A DNA stretch of 60,624 nt from Bacteroides sp. (GCA_014802105.1 JAAVCX010000001.1:1-60624); one strand, 5' to 3'; positions 9,160-18,202 are shown, counted from the first letter of the stretch. Notes: generated from the sequence alone by a model not told the origin. Program-made: numbers and translations.

Positions 9160-9333
9160 ACAACTCTGCTACAAAGTAAGGAGACATCCGATCAACCTGC
9201 TTCAGGTTAAGTTGACGGGCCTATTTCAGGCCATTTAGCTTAGTCTCAAGCTTCACGACCTGAGATCTGTTTATTCGCGGTGTTGATTGTTGCCAGTCTT
9301 TATTACATTATTTCTCTCCTGAGTTCCAGTCTT
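9160..9333 (+). promoter_or_regulatory. long structured 5' leader of the M28 gene
   Basis: This fills most of the 303-base gap between dapB and the M28 gene. It contains AACCTG-CTT-CAGGTT and, shortly after, GGCCT-ATTTC-AGGCC, two perfect small hairpins, then CTCA...TGAG pairing. No T-run terminator and no recognised riboswitch family were seen. The neighbouring mapped-looking promoters have leaders of 5-25 bases, so this length stands out. Confidence 0.4.
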
Positions 9334-10338
9334 ATGAATAGTAAGTATTATTTCGGTCTCGTGTGTGTAGCCGGCCTGATGTTGTCGACTGTATCATGTA
9401 AATGCACCTCGGGAGCTTCTTCGTCTGACGAGGAGACTTCCGTTAAAGTCAAGCAGGTCGCCGTCTTTGACGCCGACACGGCTTTTAGCTATGTAGCGCG
9501 CCAGGTAGCACTCGGCCCGCGTGTGCCCGGTTCGCGGGCCAACGAGATGTGTGCCGAGCTGATCATCAACGAGCTCAACCGCCACGGGGCAGACACGGTC
9601 GTTGTCCAGAAGGGTGTGGTCAAGGCGTTCAATGGCGACGTACTTCCTATCGAGAATGTGATGGCGTCTTTCAACTCCTCTTCACCCAGGCGTCTGCTCC
9701 TGCTCGCTCACTATGACACCCGTCCCTGGGCCGACAGCGACCCGGTCGAGGACAATCGTCTGAAGCCGGTACCCGGAGCCAACGACGGCGGTAGCGGAGT
9801 AGCCGTGATGCTTGAGATAGCACGTCAGCTGGGCCGTCACAATCCGGCTGTGGGTGTCGATCTGCTTTTTGTCGATGCCGAGGACTACGGGCAGTCGGGC
9901 GGGTTCTCCAACCATGACGAGTCGTGGGCGCTCGGCACCCAGTATTGGGTCGATCATCTCCCCTACGCTCCTGACTCCCTGCCCTCCTACGCTATATTGC
10001 TCGATATGGTCGGTGGTATAGACGCCAAGTTCCATCGTGAGTTTTTCAGCAATCAGTCGGCTCCTCAGATCGTCGACCGGGTGTGGAGCATCGCTTCGGC
10101 CTCGGGTTATGGCGACCGGTTTGTGAATATCAACGGCGGCTCGGTGATCGACGATCACGTGTTTGTCAACAAAGCCGGCATCCCGGCCATCGACATTATA
10201 GAGTCGAAACATGATGCCACCGGCACTTTCTCTCCGACCTGGCACACCACCAACGATGATATGGACAATATCGATCGCTCCACTCTGGAAGCTGTCGGTC
10301 AGACTGTCCTCAACGTGATCTACAACGAGAAGGTCTGA
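9334..10338 (+). CDS. M28-family zinc peptidase or glutaminyl cyclase, lipoprotein
   Basis: A 334-residue exported protein. The N-terminus has a hydrophobic segment ending at a lipobox-like site (Cys22 in LSTVSC), so it is probably anchored to the periplasmic or outer membrane. The fold is the M28 di-zinc type. LLLLAHYDTRPWADSDP, VPGANDGGSGVAVML and LLFVDAEDYG carry the His, Asp and Glu metal ligands, and a late His lies in SPTWHTTNDD. Members include aminopeptidases. In oral Bacteroidales (for example P. gingivalis) this type is a glutaminyl-peptide cyclotransferase, which forms N-terminal pyroglutamate on exported proteins. I favour the cyclase reading but cannot separate the two by eye. 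I used the ATG at 9334, not the upstream GTG at 9280. Confidence 0.8.
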   Translation: MNSKYYFGLVCVAGLMLSTVSCKCTSGASSSDEETSVKVKQVAVFDADTAFSYVARQVALGPRVPGSRANEMCAELIINELNRHGADTVVVQKGVVKAFNGDVLPIENVMASFNSSSPRRLLLLAHYDTRPWADSDPVEDNRLKPVPGANDGGSGVAVMLEIARQLGRHNPAVGVDLLFVDAEDYGQSGGFSNHDESWALGTQYWVDHLPYAPDSLPSYAILLDMVGGIDAKFHREFFSNQSAPQIVDRVWSIASASGYGDRFVNINGGSVIDDHVFVNKAGIPAIDIIESKHDATGTFSPTWHTTNDDMDNIDRSTLEAVGQTVLNVIYNEKV

Positions 10339-10453
10339 AACTTCCGGCCGGGAGATCTGACAGCTTGTCATTGAAGTCAATCACAAGATAACAATAAGGT
10401 ACATCTCAAGACCTAAGGTTTCCGAAAAGATCAGCATAAGAACACACTAAATA

Positions 10454-10497
10454 ATAAGAGACATGAGTCGACGTGAAGACGCGCTCATGTCTCTTAT
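10454..10497. terminator. bidirectional terminator between convergent genes
   Basis: ATAAGAGACATGAG (10454-10467) and its exact complement (10484-10497) form a 14-bp stem between the M28 gene and the antiporter. There is only a weak T-rich tail on either side, so efficiency is uncertain. Confidence 0.55.
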
Positions 10498-10545
10498 CGT
10501 TTATCTCAGTAGAGATGTCGCTAAGGTGTGGACATCGGGGGATTC

Positions 10546-12690
10546 TCAGATCTTCTTTCCACGTAGACGGCGCAGGAAAGAGTTGATCCACAGGTAGATG
10601 GTTGAGGGCGGAGCTATAAGATCGGTAGCCATTGTCTCGGCCATGGTCATGGGGGCCTCGGATCCGAACTGACTCGGATAGATCAGCAGCAGGTTGGTGT
10701 TGGCGAAATATTTGCGCAGGAACTCGGGCATCGACTCCATATCGGAATCAAACGACACGGCCGCACGTCGCGAGCTCACTACCACCAGCAGATCGTCATC
10801 GCCGACCTCGGCCGATTTCACTACAAAGTCGTCGAAGCTCTCGAGCGTGGCGAAGCTCACGGGTACCTCGATGCGAGCCTGCTGGAGCACTGTCCTGATC
10901 ATGGGAGCGGTAGAGTCTTCACACCAGAACTCTGTGTGACAGCCTATGTGACGGGCAAGATTGCCCAGGGCCTGTACCCAGCGACGAAAACCTGTCTCAA
11001 ACTGGGCTTTCTTGGGGACGGCCACTATGATGCGTCTCATGGTCGAGAGCGGGTTGAAGCAGCGTGTCACCACGAGCATGCGGTTGGTCGACTGGAGCAG
11101 GTGTTCGAGCTTGTTGCCGAGGAAGGTGTCGATCAGCGCGTTGCGGCGATGGAGACCGATGACTACCTCGGTGATGTCGCGCTCCTCCATGGTGTTGAGC
11201 ACTCCGGTGACGATGTTGAGATCATAGCGTTCGATAGGCGTGAGCGAGACCTCTACCGAGGCAGCGGCTCTCTCGGCCACGTCGAGCGAATTGCGCGAGA
11301 TGGCGCGCGCCGAGGCTGAGTTGTCGTTTCTGACATGGAGGGCATAGAAGTCGCCGGGCACCGAGGAGTCGGGAAATCTCATGGCCAGGGCCAGGTCGAC
11401 GACTCCGGCGGCGGTGAGAGGATTGGAGATGGCCAGGAGTGTGCGCGGACGGGTGGTCGACTCGTCACGGCCCAGCTCCTCGTCGGCCTGCTCGATGAGC
11501 TGAACCTTGAGCTTGGTGGCGGCACGGGCGGTGCCCATCGAAGAAACGGAGCAGGTCACGAGTATCATCACCACGGTGCCGTTGAGGATCTCTACCCCGA
11601 AGAGCCCCATGCGATAGCCGATCATGACCACGGCGAGAGCCACGGCGGTGTGGGCGTTGGAGAGCTGATACATGATGGAGCGGTCTACGCCGGTGAGCGA
11701 GAAGATCTTCTGGGTCACCAGCGCGGCTATCCATTTGGTCGACATGGCTACGGCCGACATCACCGCGGCGATATAGAGAGTGTTCCAACCGTCGGTCACT
11801 ACCCGCAGGTCTATGAGCATGCCGACTCCGATGAGGAAGTAGGGGATGAAGATGGCGTTGCCGACAAACTCAAGGCGCCCCATCAGCGTGGAGCGGGCCG
11901 GTATGAAGCGGTTGAGCACCAGGCCTGCATAGAAAGCGCCGAAGACTCCCTCCACTCCTATCCATCCGGCGGCTGCGGCGGCCAGAAAGAGCATGACCAG
12001 GACGTAGATGAATTGCTGGATGCCGTCGTGGTATTTCTTGAAGAAGTAGGCTGTCAGGCGCGGATAGATGTAGAAGATAGCCAGACAGTAGACCACGAGA
12101 TAGCCGAGTATCCTCAACAACGAGTCGGCTGAGCCGTCGCGCACGATGCCTGTCACTCCGGCAAGCACTATCAGGGAGCCGAGCACGGTGACTATTGTGC
12201 CCGAGATGGCAATGATAACCGCCGGCGAACGTGTCACCCCCAATCGCGCAACGATAGGGTAGGCAAGAAGTGTATGGGCTGCAAACATCGAGGCCAGCAG
12301 GGTCGACTCGAGTATTCCCATGCCCATGAGCGCCACGGCGGCCAGGGAGCCTATGACAAGTGGTATCGAAAAGGTGAAGAAGCCAAACACCAGCCCTTTG
12401 CGCAGGTTTTTGCGCAGGTGGTACATGTCTATCTCTATACCGGCCAGAAACATCAGCCACAGGAGTCCTACCTGGCCAAACACTTCGAAGCTCATGTCGC
12501 GGTCGAGCAGGGCAAAACCGTATGGCCCCACGGCCACTCCGGCGATAATGAGTCCGATCACATGGGGGATCTTGAGACGGTTGAGCAGCAGTGGAGTCAC
12601 GAGGATGATGGCCATCACAGTCAGAAAAATGGGTACAGGCTCTGTGATGACCGGCAGACGTGTGAGCAGGGTCGTGACCAAGTAATTCAT
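10546..12690 (-). CDS. CPA2-type cation:proton antiporter with C-terminal stress-protein-like domains
   Basis: A 714-residue membrane protein. About twelve hydrophobic segments (residues 20-410) form a Kef/NhaP-like Na+(K+)/H+ exchanger domain, including IPHVIGLIIAGVAVGPYGFA and LMFLAGIEID, hallmarks of the CPA2 family. The C-terminal third (about 420-680) is soluble and looks like two universal-stress-protein-type domains, with segments such as RTLLAISNPLTAAGVVDLAL and RRIIVAVPKK. Ion specificity cannot be read from sequence. The gene is monocistronic. Its promoter sits only seven bases before the ATG (12698-12729). Confidence 0.88.
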   Translation of the reverse strand: MNYLVTTLLTRLPVITEPVPIFLTVMAIILVTPLLLNRLKIPHVIGLIIAGVAVGPYGFALLDRDMSFEVFGQVGLLWLMFLAGIEIDMYHLRKNLRKGLVFGFFTFSIPLVIGSLAAVALMGMGILESTLLASMFAAHTLLAYPIVARLGVTRSPAVIIAISGTIVTVLGSLIVLAGVTGIVRDGSADSLLRILGYLVVYCLAIFYIYPRLTAYFFKKYHDGIQQFIYVLVMLFLAAAAAGWIGVEGVFGAFYAGLVLNRFIPARSTLMGRLEFVGNAIFIPYFLIGVGMLIDLRVVTDGWNTLYIAAVMSAVAMSTKWIAALVTQKIFSLTGVDRSIMYQLSNAHTAVALAVVMIGYRMGLFGVEILNGTVVMILVTCSVSSMGTARAATKLKVQLIEQADEELGRDESTTRPRTLLAISNPLTAAGVVDLALAMRFPDSSVPGDFYALHVRNDNSASARAISRNSLDVAERAAASVEVSLTPIERYDLNIVTGVLNTMEERDITEVVIGLHRRNALIDTFLGNKLEHLLQSTNRMLVVTRCFNPLSTMRRIIVAVPKKAQFETGFRRWVQALGNLARHIGCHTEFWCEDSTAPMIRTVLQQARIEVPVSFATLESFDDFVVKSAEVGDDDLLVVVSSRRAAVSFDSDMESMPEFLRKYFANTNLLLIYPSQFGSEAPMTMAETMATDLIAPPSTIYLWINSFLRRLRGKKI

Positions 12691-12697
12691 GGTGGTG

Positions 12698-12729
12698 CAA
12701 AATTACTCAAAATCCCCGTAATCACCAAA
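12698..12729 (-). promoter_or_regulatory. promoter of the antiporter, almost abutting the ATG
   Basis: Minus strand: TTTG (12726-12729), 20 bases, TAATTTTG (12698-12705), then seven bases to the ATG at 12690. The predicted start site falls at or within a few bases of the start codon, so the mRNA would be leaderless or nearly so. Confidence 0.7.
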
Positions 12730-12853
12730 CGGCCTGCCGGAAGTGGGGGGCTCGCCCTACGCTTTACGGAGTATGAGAAAACAACGGCGGGCCTGCGGCG
12801 CAAATACACTTGCAGGGACATCCGGCCCGTACATCCGCCGCTAAATTATCGGC

Positions 12854-12886
12854 AAAAAGTAAGGACGCACAAGCTGTGCGTCCTTA
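12854..12886 (-). terminator. terminator of the M13 peptidase gene
   Basis: A 12-bp stem (GTAAGGACGCAC at 12859-12870 with GTGCGTCCTTAC at 12875-12886). On the minus strand a T5 run (A5 at 12854-12858) follows immediately. Confidence 0.9.
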
Positions 12887-12912
12887 CAAGATGATTATTT
12901 CGGGTTATGACA

Positions 12913-14964
12913 TTACCAGATGATCACGCGCTCCGACTCGGGACGGTAGAGGGGATCGCCATCCTTGATGCCGAAAGCCTCAAAGAAGGGTGCGATGTTG
13001 CGCAGGGTGACGTTGACGCGGTTGACGCTCAGCGAGTGGGGGTCGCGGGTGGTGAGCGAGCTGATCTCCTCGGGGCGTATGTTCATGGCCCAGATGTTGG
13101 CATAGTTCATGTAGAATACCTGGGTGGGAGTGAAGCCGTCGATGAGAGCCTCGGGAGAGTCAATGTCGACACCCTTGTCTTTCTGAGCCTTCTTGAAGGC
13201 GGTCATAGAGACTCTCAGGCCACCCTGGTCGGCGATATTCTCGCCGAGAGTGAAAGCGCCGTTGGCATGGAGGCCGGGGAGAACTTCCACCTCGTTGAAC
13301 TGCTCGACGAGGCCGTTGGTGAGGGCCTGGAATTTCTCGGCGTCTTCCTGAGTCCACCAGTTGGTCATGTTGCCGTTGGCGTCGAAGTTGCGGCCCTGGT
13401 CGTCAAAGCCGTGGGTCATCTCGTGGCCGATCACCACGCCGATGCCGCCATAGTTCTCGGCGTCAGAAGCCTCGGGGTTGAAGAAGGGAGCCTGAAGGAT
13501 AGCGGCAGGGAAGACGATCTCGTTGGCCAGGGGATTGTAGTAGGCGTTGACAGTCTGAGGAGTCATGCCCCACTCGGTGCGGTCGACAGGTTTGCCCCAC
13601 TTGGCGTAGGTCTCGGCCTGATGCCACATGGAGGCGCGGTGCATGTTCTCGTAGTAGCTGAGCGAGGGATCGAGCTCCATCGAGGAGTAGTCTTTCCATT
13701 TGTCGGGATAACCGATCTTGACGGTAAAGGCATCGAGTTTCTCGTGGGCGCGGGCCTTGGTGGAATCGCTCATCCACTCGAGGTTGTCGATGTGTTCACC
13801 GAGGGCTACACGGAGATTTTCAACGAGGCCCACCATATAGTCTTTGGACGACTGGGGGAAGTATTTCTCGACATAAAGCTGGCCGATGGCCTCGCCGAGA
13901 GCACCTTCGGTAGCGCCGAGGGCGCGCTTCCAGAGGGGACGCTGCTCCTGCACGCCGCTCATGACCTTTGAGAACTCAAAATTGGCATCGGTAAACTTGT
14001 CGGAGAGCTTGGAAGAGGCCTGGTCGACATAGAGCCAGAGGTAATAGTCCTTGATCTCGCGCTCTGAGAGCGATTTCATGAGCTGGGTGGCCCTGGCGAG
14101 AGCCTTGGGCTCGGTGACGATGACGGTGTCGGGAGTGGCGATACCCATGGTGGCAGGGAAGAAATTGTCCCAGTCGACGGCGGGATAATCGCTTTTTACC
14201 TGAGCGATAGTGCGGGGGTTATACATGGCGACGATGTCGCGGCTCTCCTCGCGGCTCTTGGCGTCGCGGGCCTGGGCGGTCTCGATCTTGAGCACATTGT
14301 CGGTGATGCGGGCGGCGTCGGCCTCAGAGTAGCCGGCGTTGACCATCTGTTTGGTTATGAGAGCGCGATAGGCGTTGCGCACGGTGGTGTTGCGCTCGTC
14401 GTCGAGCAGATAGTAGTCACGGTCGCCCATGCCCAGCGAGGGGCCGCCCAGATACATGGCATACTGTGTGGAGTTGACCATGTCTTCCATGGGGCCGGCT
14501 CCAAAGAAGGGGCTGCCGTAGTTGGTGTGCATCCAGAGGAAGAGGGAGTCGAGGTCAGAGGCCTGGGTGTTCTCGATGCGTGAGAGGTCGGCCAGGATAG
14601 GGGTTGCTCCCTCGGCATTGCGTCGGGCCGAGTCCATGGCCAGAGAGTAGATTGTCCACACTTTGTGGGCCACGGTGCCGTCCTCGGGATTGGTGGCTCC
14701 GAGTCCCTCTACGAGCGAGCGTACGCGGGCCTCAGAGGAGTCGCTGAGGATGTTGAACATGCCGTAGCGGGCATACTCGTCGGTGAGGGGGTGGGCTTCC
14801 ATCCATCCCTTGTTGATGTGATGGTAGAAGTCGGTGCCCGGAGCGATGGTTGTGTCGATATAGGCTTTGTTGATGCTGGCCAGATGCTCTCCGCTGTTGT
14901 GGGAGCAACCGGTGACAGCTGCCGCGGCTGAGAGTGTCATAGCGATTACGGGTAATGCTTTCAT
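12913..14964 (-). CDS. M13-family zinc metallopeptidase (neprilysin/PepO-like), lipoprotein
   Basis: A 683-residue endopeptidase of the neprilysin family, which cleaves oligopeptides outside the cytoplasm. The N-terminus (MKALPVIAMTLSAAAAVTGC) is a signal peptide with lipobox Cys20. The zinc site is HEMTH (514-518) with the third ligand Glu575 in GENIADQGG. GFDDQGRNFD follows the HExxH as in M13 enzymes, NAYYNP forms part of the substrate-binding region, and the protein ends in the conserved Trp683. I chose the ATG at 14964 because the longer frame would place the signal peptide internally. It follows xseB by 53 bases and is probably cotranscribed with it. Confidence 0.92.
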   Translation of the reverse strand: MKALPVIAMTLSAAAAVTGCSHNSGEHLASINKAYIDTTIAPGTDFYHHINKGWMEAHPLTDEYARYGMFNILSDSSEARVRSLVEGLGATNPEDGTVAHKVWTIYSLAMDSARRNAEGATPILADLSRIENTQASDLDSLFLWMHTNYGSPFFGAGPMEDMVNSTQYAMYLGGPSLGMGDRDYYLLDDERNTTVRNAYRALITKQMVNAGYSEADAARITDNVLKIETAQARDAKSREESRDIVAMYNPRTIAQVKSDYPAVDWDNFFPATMGIATPDTVIVTEPKALARATQLMKSLSEREIKDYYLWLYVDQASSKLSDKFTDANFEFSKVMSGVQEQRPLWKRALGATEGALGEAIGQLYVEKYFPQSSKDYMVGLVENLRVALGEHIDNLEWMSDSTKARAHEKLDAFTVKIGYPDKWKDYSSMELDPSLSYYENMHRASMWHQAETYAKWGKPVDRTEWGMTPQTVNAYYNPLANEIVFPAAILQAPFFNPEASDAENYGGIGVVIGHEMTHGFDDQGRNFDANGNMTNWWTQEDAEKFQALTNGLVEQFNEVEVLPGLHANGAFTLGENIADQGGLRVSMTAFKKAQKDKGVDIDSPEALIDGFTPTQVFYMNYANIWAMNIRPEEISSLTTRDPHSLSVNRVNVTLRNIAPFFEAFGIKDGDPLYRPESERVIIW

Positions 14965-15017
14965 GATGGGTATAGCTGATTTAGAGGTTGATGCTTGTCG
15001 GATGCGTGGCTTGGCCG

Positions 15018-15230
15018 TCACTCGTCTCTGAGAGCGGCCAGGGTGTCGCGCAGTTGCTCCTCGGTGGCCGTGAGACGTGAGCGGCAGTGGGCCAGAAGCT
15101 CAGTGGCACGCCTGGTGTAGTCGGCCAGATGATCGATGTCACATTTGTCGCTCTGCATGAGCCTTACCAGCTCCTCGAGCTCGGCTACGCTCGCCGAGTA
15201 GGAGAGTGTCTCTACGGGTTGATGTTCCAT
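15018..15230 (-). CDS. xseB: exodeoxyribonuclease VII small subunit
   Basis: A 70-residue, largely helical protein matching XseB, the small subunit of exonuclease VII, which degrades single-stranded DNA in both directions during repair. The block YSASVAELEELVRLMQ near the N-terminus and a basic, heptad-like second half (LLAHCRSRLTATEEQLRDTL) are typical. The start at 15230 follows adk by 25 bases. The large subunit xseA is usually the partner but is not next to it here, so it must lie elsewhere if present. Confidence 0.85.
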   Translation of the reverse strand: MEHQPVETLSYSASVAELEELVRLMQSDKCDIDHLADYTRRATELLAHCRSRLTATEEQLRDTLAALRDE

Positions 15231-15255
15231 AATAATAGATGGAGATATTTTTTCT

Positions 15256-15831
15256 TCAGCCACACACGGGGAGGCTGGTGACGATGCGGTCAAAGATCTC
15301 GTCGATCGATCCCAGACCATGTATGCCCTTGTATTCGCCACGGGCTATATAGTAGTCGCGCAGAGGCGAAGTGGTGTTGTGGTACACTTCGAGACGCTTG
15401 CCGATGGTCTCGGCGTTGTCGTCGGCGCGGCCCGAGCTCTTGCCTCGCTGTATCAGTCGCTCGGTGAGCACTGAGTCGGGCACTTCGAGACCCACTACGG
15501 CGTTGACTTTCTCGCCACGTTTGTCGAGCATTTTGGCGAGCTCGTCGGCCTGTGCGATAGTGCGGGGAAAGCCGTCAAAGATAAATCCTTTTGAGGTCTT
15601 TGCCAGACGGTCTACCTCGGCGGCCAGGATGTTGACCATGAGGTCGTCGGGGATGAGGTTGCCCTTGGAGATATAGCTGTCGGCTATTTTACCGAGCTCG
15701 GTGCCGTTGGCTATCTCGTTGCGGAGCACTTCGCCTGTCGAGATGTGGGTGAGCCCGTAACGCTCAATGAGTTTTTCGCTCTGAGTGCCCTTGCCGCTGC
15801 CCGGGCCTCCGAAGATAACGATGTTAAACAT
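15256..15831 (-). CDS. adk: adenylate kinase
   Basis: Adk interconverts ATP + AMP with 2 ADP in the cytoplasm. The 191-residue protein carries the P-loop GGPGSGKGT near residue 8, the AMP-binding THISTGEVLR segment and the FIFDGFPRT motif. The LID region (RGKSSGRADDN) is short and lacks the four-cysteine zinc site, so this is the short-LID form. It is followed by xseB. No strong TAnnTTTG was found in the 129 bases between it and hpt, so it may be cotranscribed with hpt. Confidence 0.96.
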   Translation of the reverse strand: MFNIVIFGGPGSGKGTQSEKLIERYGLTHISTGEVLRNEIANGTELGKIADSYISKGNLIPDDLMVNILAAEVDRLAKTSKGFIFDGFPRTIAQADELAKMLDKRGEKVNAVVGLEVPDSVLTERLIQRGKSSGRADDNAETIGKRLEVYHNTTSPLRDYYIARGEYKGIHGLGSIDEIFDRIVTSLPVCG

Positions 15832-15960
15832 AAAGCAATTTTACTTAAAATGTACTCAGATTGGAAAATTATGCTCACGGCCCGGGTTTATGAGGCCGGC
15901 GGGGCTATTGATTGAAATGATAAATGAAATCGGCTGTTGTAGTTCTCTCGAGGATAAGGC

Positions 15961-16506
15961 TCACGCCCCGCCCTCGGCGAGGGTATAGATGTCGTTGAGA
16001 TTGCGGCCCCGGCCGTCGATGTCGAGCCCGTAACCTATGATGAAATCGGCCGGTATCTCGAAACCTGTCCAGTCGGGCCTGATGTCGACCTTGAGCGAGG
16101 ATGGCTTGAGCAGCAGGGTGGCTATGCTCACCGAGGCGGGCCCTCGCGAGGAGATCTCGTCGACCAGCCGGGCCATGGTCAGGCCCGAGTCGATGATGTC
16201 TTCCACTATGATGACGTGGCGACCTTTGATGTCGTCTTCGAGCCCCATGATCTGCTTGACGTTGCCGGTCGAGGAGGTGCCTTCATAGCTGCGCATCCTG
16301 ATGAAAGTGATCTCGGCGTCGATGTCGAGCGATCTGAAGAGGTCTACCGCAAAGGGAGCGGCACCGTTGAGCACACACACCAGCAGCGGATAGCTGTCGC
16401 CGTAGCGCATGGAAATCTCTCGCCCGATCTCGCTGACGCGGGCCAGAATTTCCTCCTTTTCAATAAAAGGCCGGAATGTCAGTCCTTGATAAGTCTTCCG
16501 TTTCAT
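15961..16506 (-). CDS. hpt: hypoxanthine phosphoribosyltransferase
   Basis: Salvages hypoxanthine (and probably guanine) to the nucleotide with PRPP. The 181-residue protein shows the PRPP-binding motif VIIVEDIIDSGLT, the flexible-loop region RMRSYEGTSSTG, and a C-terminal segment ADFIIGYGLDIDGRGRNL typical of HPRT. Start is the ATG at 16506, just behind a good promoter; the longer frame would begin upstream of the promoter start site. It is followed by adk, a plausible purine-salvage pairing. Confidence 0.93.
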   Translation of the reverse strand: MKRKTYQGLTFRPFIEKEEILARVSEIGREISMRYGDSYPLLVCVLNGAAPFAVDLFRSLDIDAEITFIRMRSYEGTSSTGNVKQIMGLEDDIKGRHVIIVEDIIDSGLTMARLVDEISSRGPASVSIATLLLKPSSLKVDIRPDWTGFEIPADFIIGYGLDIDGRGRNLNDIYTLAEGGA

Positions 16507-16523
16507 TATGGCAACTTTGGGTG

Positions 16524-16554
16524 CAAAGTTACGAAACATTTGTCAATAAATCAA
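16524..16554 (-). promoter_or_regulatory. promoter of hpt(-adk)
   Basis: Minus strand: TTG (16552-16554), 20 bases, TAACTTTG (16524-16531). It lies 17 bases before the hpt ATG, giving a very short leader. Confidence 0.7.
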
Positions 16555-16672
16555 TCGCTACACACGACATTTTATTGTCGCACTCGTGAAAAAGACAGAG
16601 AAAGACATCTCGGGCTTCGGGCATATTGCCGACTGCCAAAACATCTGCCGGGGTAAGTCCCCGATCGGTCTC

Positions 16673-17071
16673 TCAGGATATATTGATGAGCTCGATGTCA
16701 AATATGAGAGTCGAACCGCCGGGTATGCCGGGCTGATTGAAGCGGCCGTAAGCCTGCTCGGCCGGGATATAGACCTCCCAGCGGTCACCGGGATGCATCT
16801 GCTGCATGGCGATGATCCATCCGGGGATGAGGTCGCGCAGACGGAAAGCCGCCGGGGCTCCTCCGCGGCTTGAGTCAAAGGTCTTGCCGTTGATGGTCTT
16901 GCCGGTATAGTGGGCCACTACTACACTGTTGCGGTTGGGCGACTGGCCCCCCTTGGCTCCTTTATGGATCACTTTGTAGCAGATGCCCTTGTCGAGCGAG
17001 ACTACTCCGGGCTCTTTGGCCTTGTCGGCGAGCCACTGCCGGTTGCGGTCGATATATTCCTGTTTAGCCAT
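16673..17071 (-). CDS. FKBP-type peptidyl-prolyl cis-trans isomerase
   Basis: A 132-residue FKBP-fold prolyl isomerase. Supporting blocks are VVVAHYTGKTINGKTFDSS, LIPGWIIAMQQMHPGDRW and VYIPAEQAYG, followed by the closing strand STLIFDIELINI, all characteristic of the FKBP domain (about 40-132). There is no signal peptide, so it should act in the cytoplasm, unlike the periplasmic FkpA type. The N-terminal 35 residues are charged and family-specific. It lies 45 bases downstream of rlmN on the same strand. Confidence 0.9.
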   Translation of the reverse strand: MAKQEYIDRNRQWLADKAKEPGVVSLDKGICYKVIHKGAKGGQSPNRNSVVVAHYTGKTINGKTFDSSRGGAPAAFRLRDLIPGWIIAMQQMHPGDRWEVYIPAEQAYGRFNQPGIPGGSTLIFDIELINIS

Positions 17072-17116
17072 AGATGAAGATCTGAAAAGGGTTGAGTGGA
17101 AGGGTGTTGATTAACC

Positions 17117-18199
17117 CTAAGATTGGCGGGTCGATTTCTCGCCGCTGAGCATGCCGCAGGCTGCTTGTATGTCCTCGCCGCGCGAGGCTCGTATGGTGGC
17201 GGTCACGCCCAGTTGGTTGAGGCGGTCGCGAAAGCGTTCCATGGCTTCGCGCGAGGCGGGGCGTCCTTCAAAGCCCGGGATGGAGTGGAAACGTATGAGA
17301 TTGACGCGGCAGTGGAGTCCGCGGAGGGCGCGGGCCAGGGCGTCGGCGTGGCGCAGATCGTCGTTGACCCCCTGCCACATTATATATTCGGCCGAGAGGC
17401 GGCGCTGGTGGCTGAAGTCATACTCGCTGAGGAGTGCCGTGACAGCGGTCAGCGGGAAGGCTCCCTCGACCGGCATGAGGTCGCGACGCTCGGTAGGGTA
17501 GGGGGAATGGACGCTGATGGCTACATGTACCTTGGTCTCGTCGAGCAGTCGGCGCAGTCCGTCGAGCTTGCCGATGCTCGAGACGGTGATGCGAGTCGGG
17601 CTCCAGGCCAGACCCCAGGGAGAGGTGAGTACTTCGATGGCCTTGATCACTTCGTCGACGTTGTCCATCGGTTCGCCCATACCCATAAACACGATGTTGG
17701 TGAGGCTCTCCGACTCGGGTATGGAGAGGATCTGATTGATGATGCCTGCCGATGAGAGGTCGCCGTGGAGACCCTGGCGGCCGGTCATGCAGAAACGGCA
17801 ACCCATGCGGCAACCGGCCTGGGAGGAGACACAGAGTGTGGCTCTGTCGCGGTCGGGGATATAGACGGCCTCGATGTCGATCAGGGAGTCGCGTTGGTTT
17901 TTGAGATAGTCGACCGAGGGGGTGCGCGTTGCAAAGAGATATTTCACGGTGCCGTCGGTCGAGCGCGAGGCGAGGCGAGGCGGTGTGAGACCGACCTGAT
18001 AGTTTTGTTCGAGCCAGGCGCGTGATGGTTTGCTGAGCTCTGTCATCGCGTCGATTGACTTCACGCGGCCGACATAAAGGCGACGGGCCATCTGGCCGGC
18101 TGCAAAGGGGCGCAGGCCGGCCTCCGAGGCCACCCGGCGCAACTCGTCGAGCGTCATGCCGACAAGTGGTTTGAGGTAGGTTGAGTGATCGGCAGGCAT
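17117..18199 (-). CDS. rlmN: 23S rRNA (adenine(2503)-C(2))-methyltransferase
   Basis: A radical-SAM enzyme that methylates C2 of A2503 in 23S rRNA and A37 in some tRNAs. The 360-residue protein has the cluster motif CRMGCRFC (CxxxCxxC), the GEPMDN motif binding SAM, and near the C-terminus ASRGEDIQAACGML, whose cysteine is the catalytic residue. Its start lies three bases after the ribF stop codon, so the two are very probably translated from one transcript. Confidence 0.95.
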   Translation of the reverse strand: MPADHSTYLKPLVGMTLDELRRVASEAGLRPFAAGQMARRLYVGRVKSIDAMTELSKPSRAWLEQNYQVGLTPPRLASRSTDGTVKYLFATRTPSVDYLKNQRDSLIDIEAVYIPDRDRATLCVSSQAGCRMGCRFCMTGRQGLHGDLSSAGIINQILSIPESESLTNIVFMGMGEPMDNVDEVIKAIEVLTSPWGLAWSPTRITVSSIGKLDGLRRLLDETKVHVAISVHSPYPTERRDLMPVEGAFPLTAVTALLSEYDFSHQRRLSAEYIMWQGVNDDLRHADALARALRGLHCRVNLIRFHSIPGFEGRPASREAMERFRDRLNQLGVTATIRASRGEDIQAACGMLSGEKSTRQS

Positions 18200-18202
18200 G
18201 GC

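Noticed and set aside
9160-9280. tRNA gene in the dapB-M28 spacer
   Set aside because: Hairpins are present but there is no TTCRA-type T-loop or seven-bp acceptor stem.
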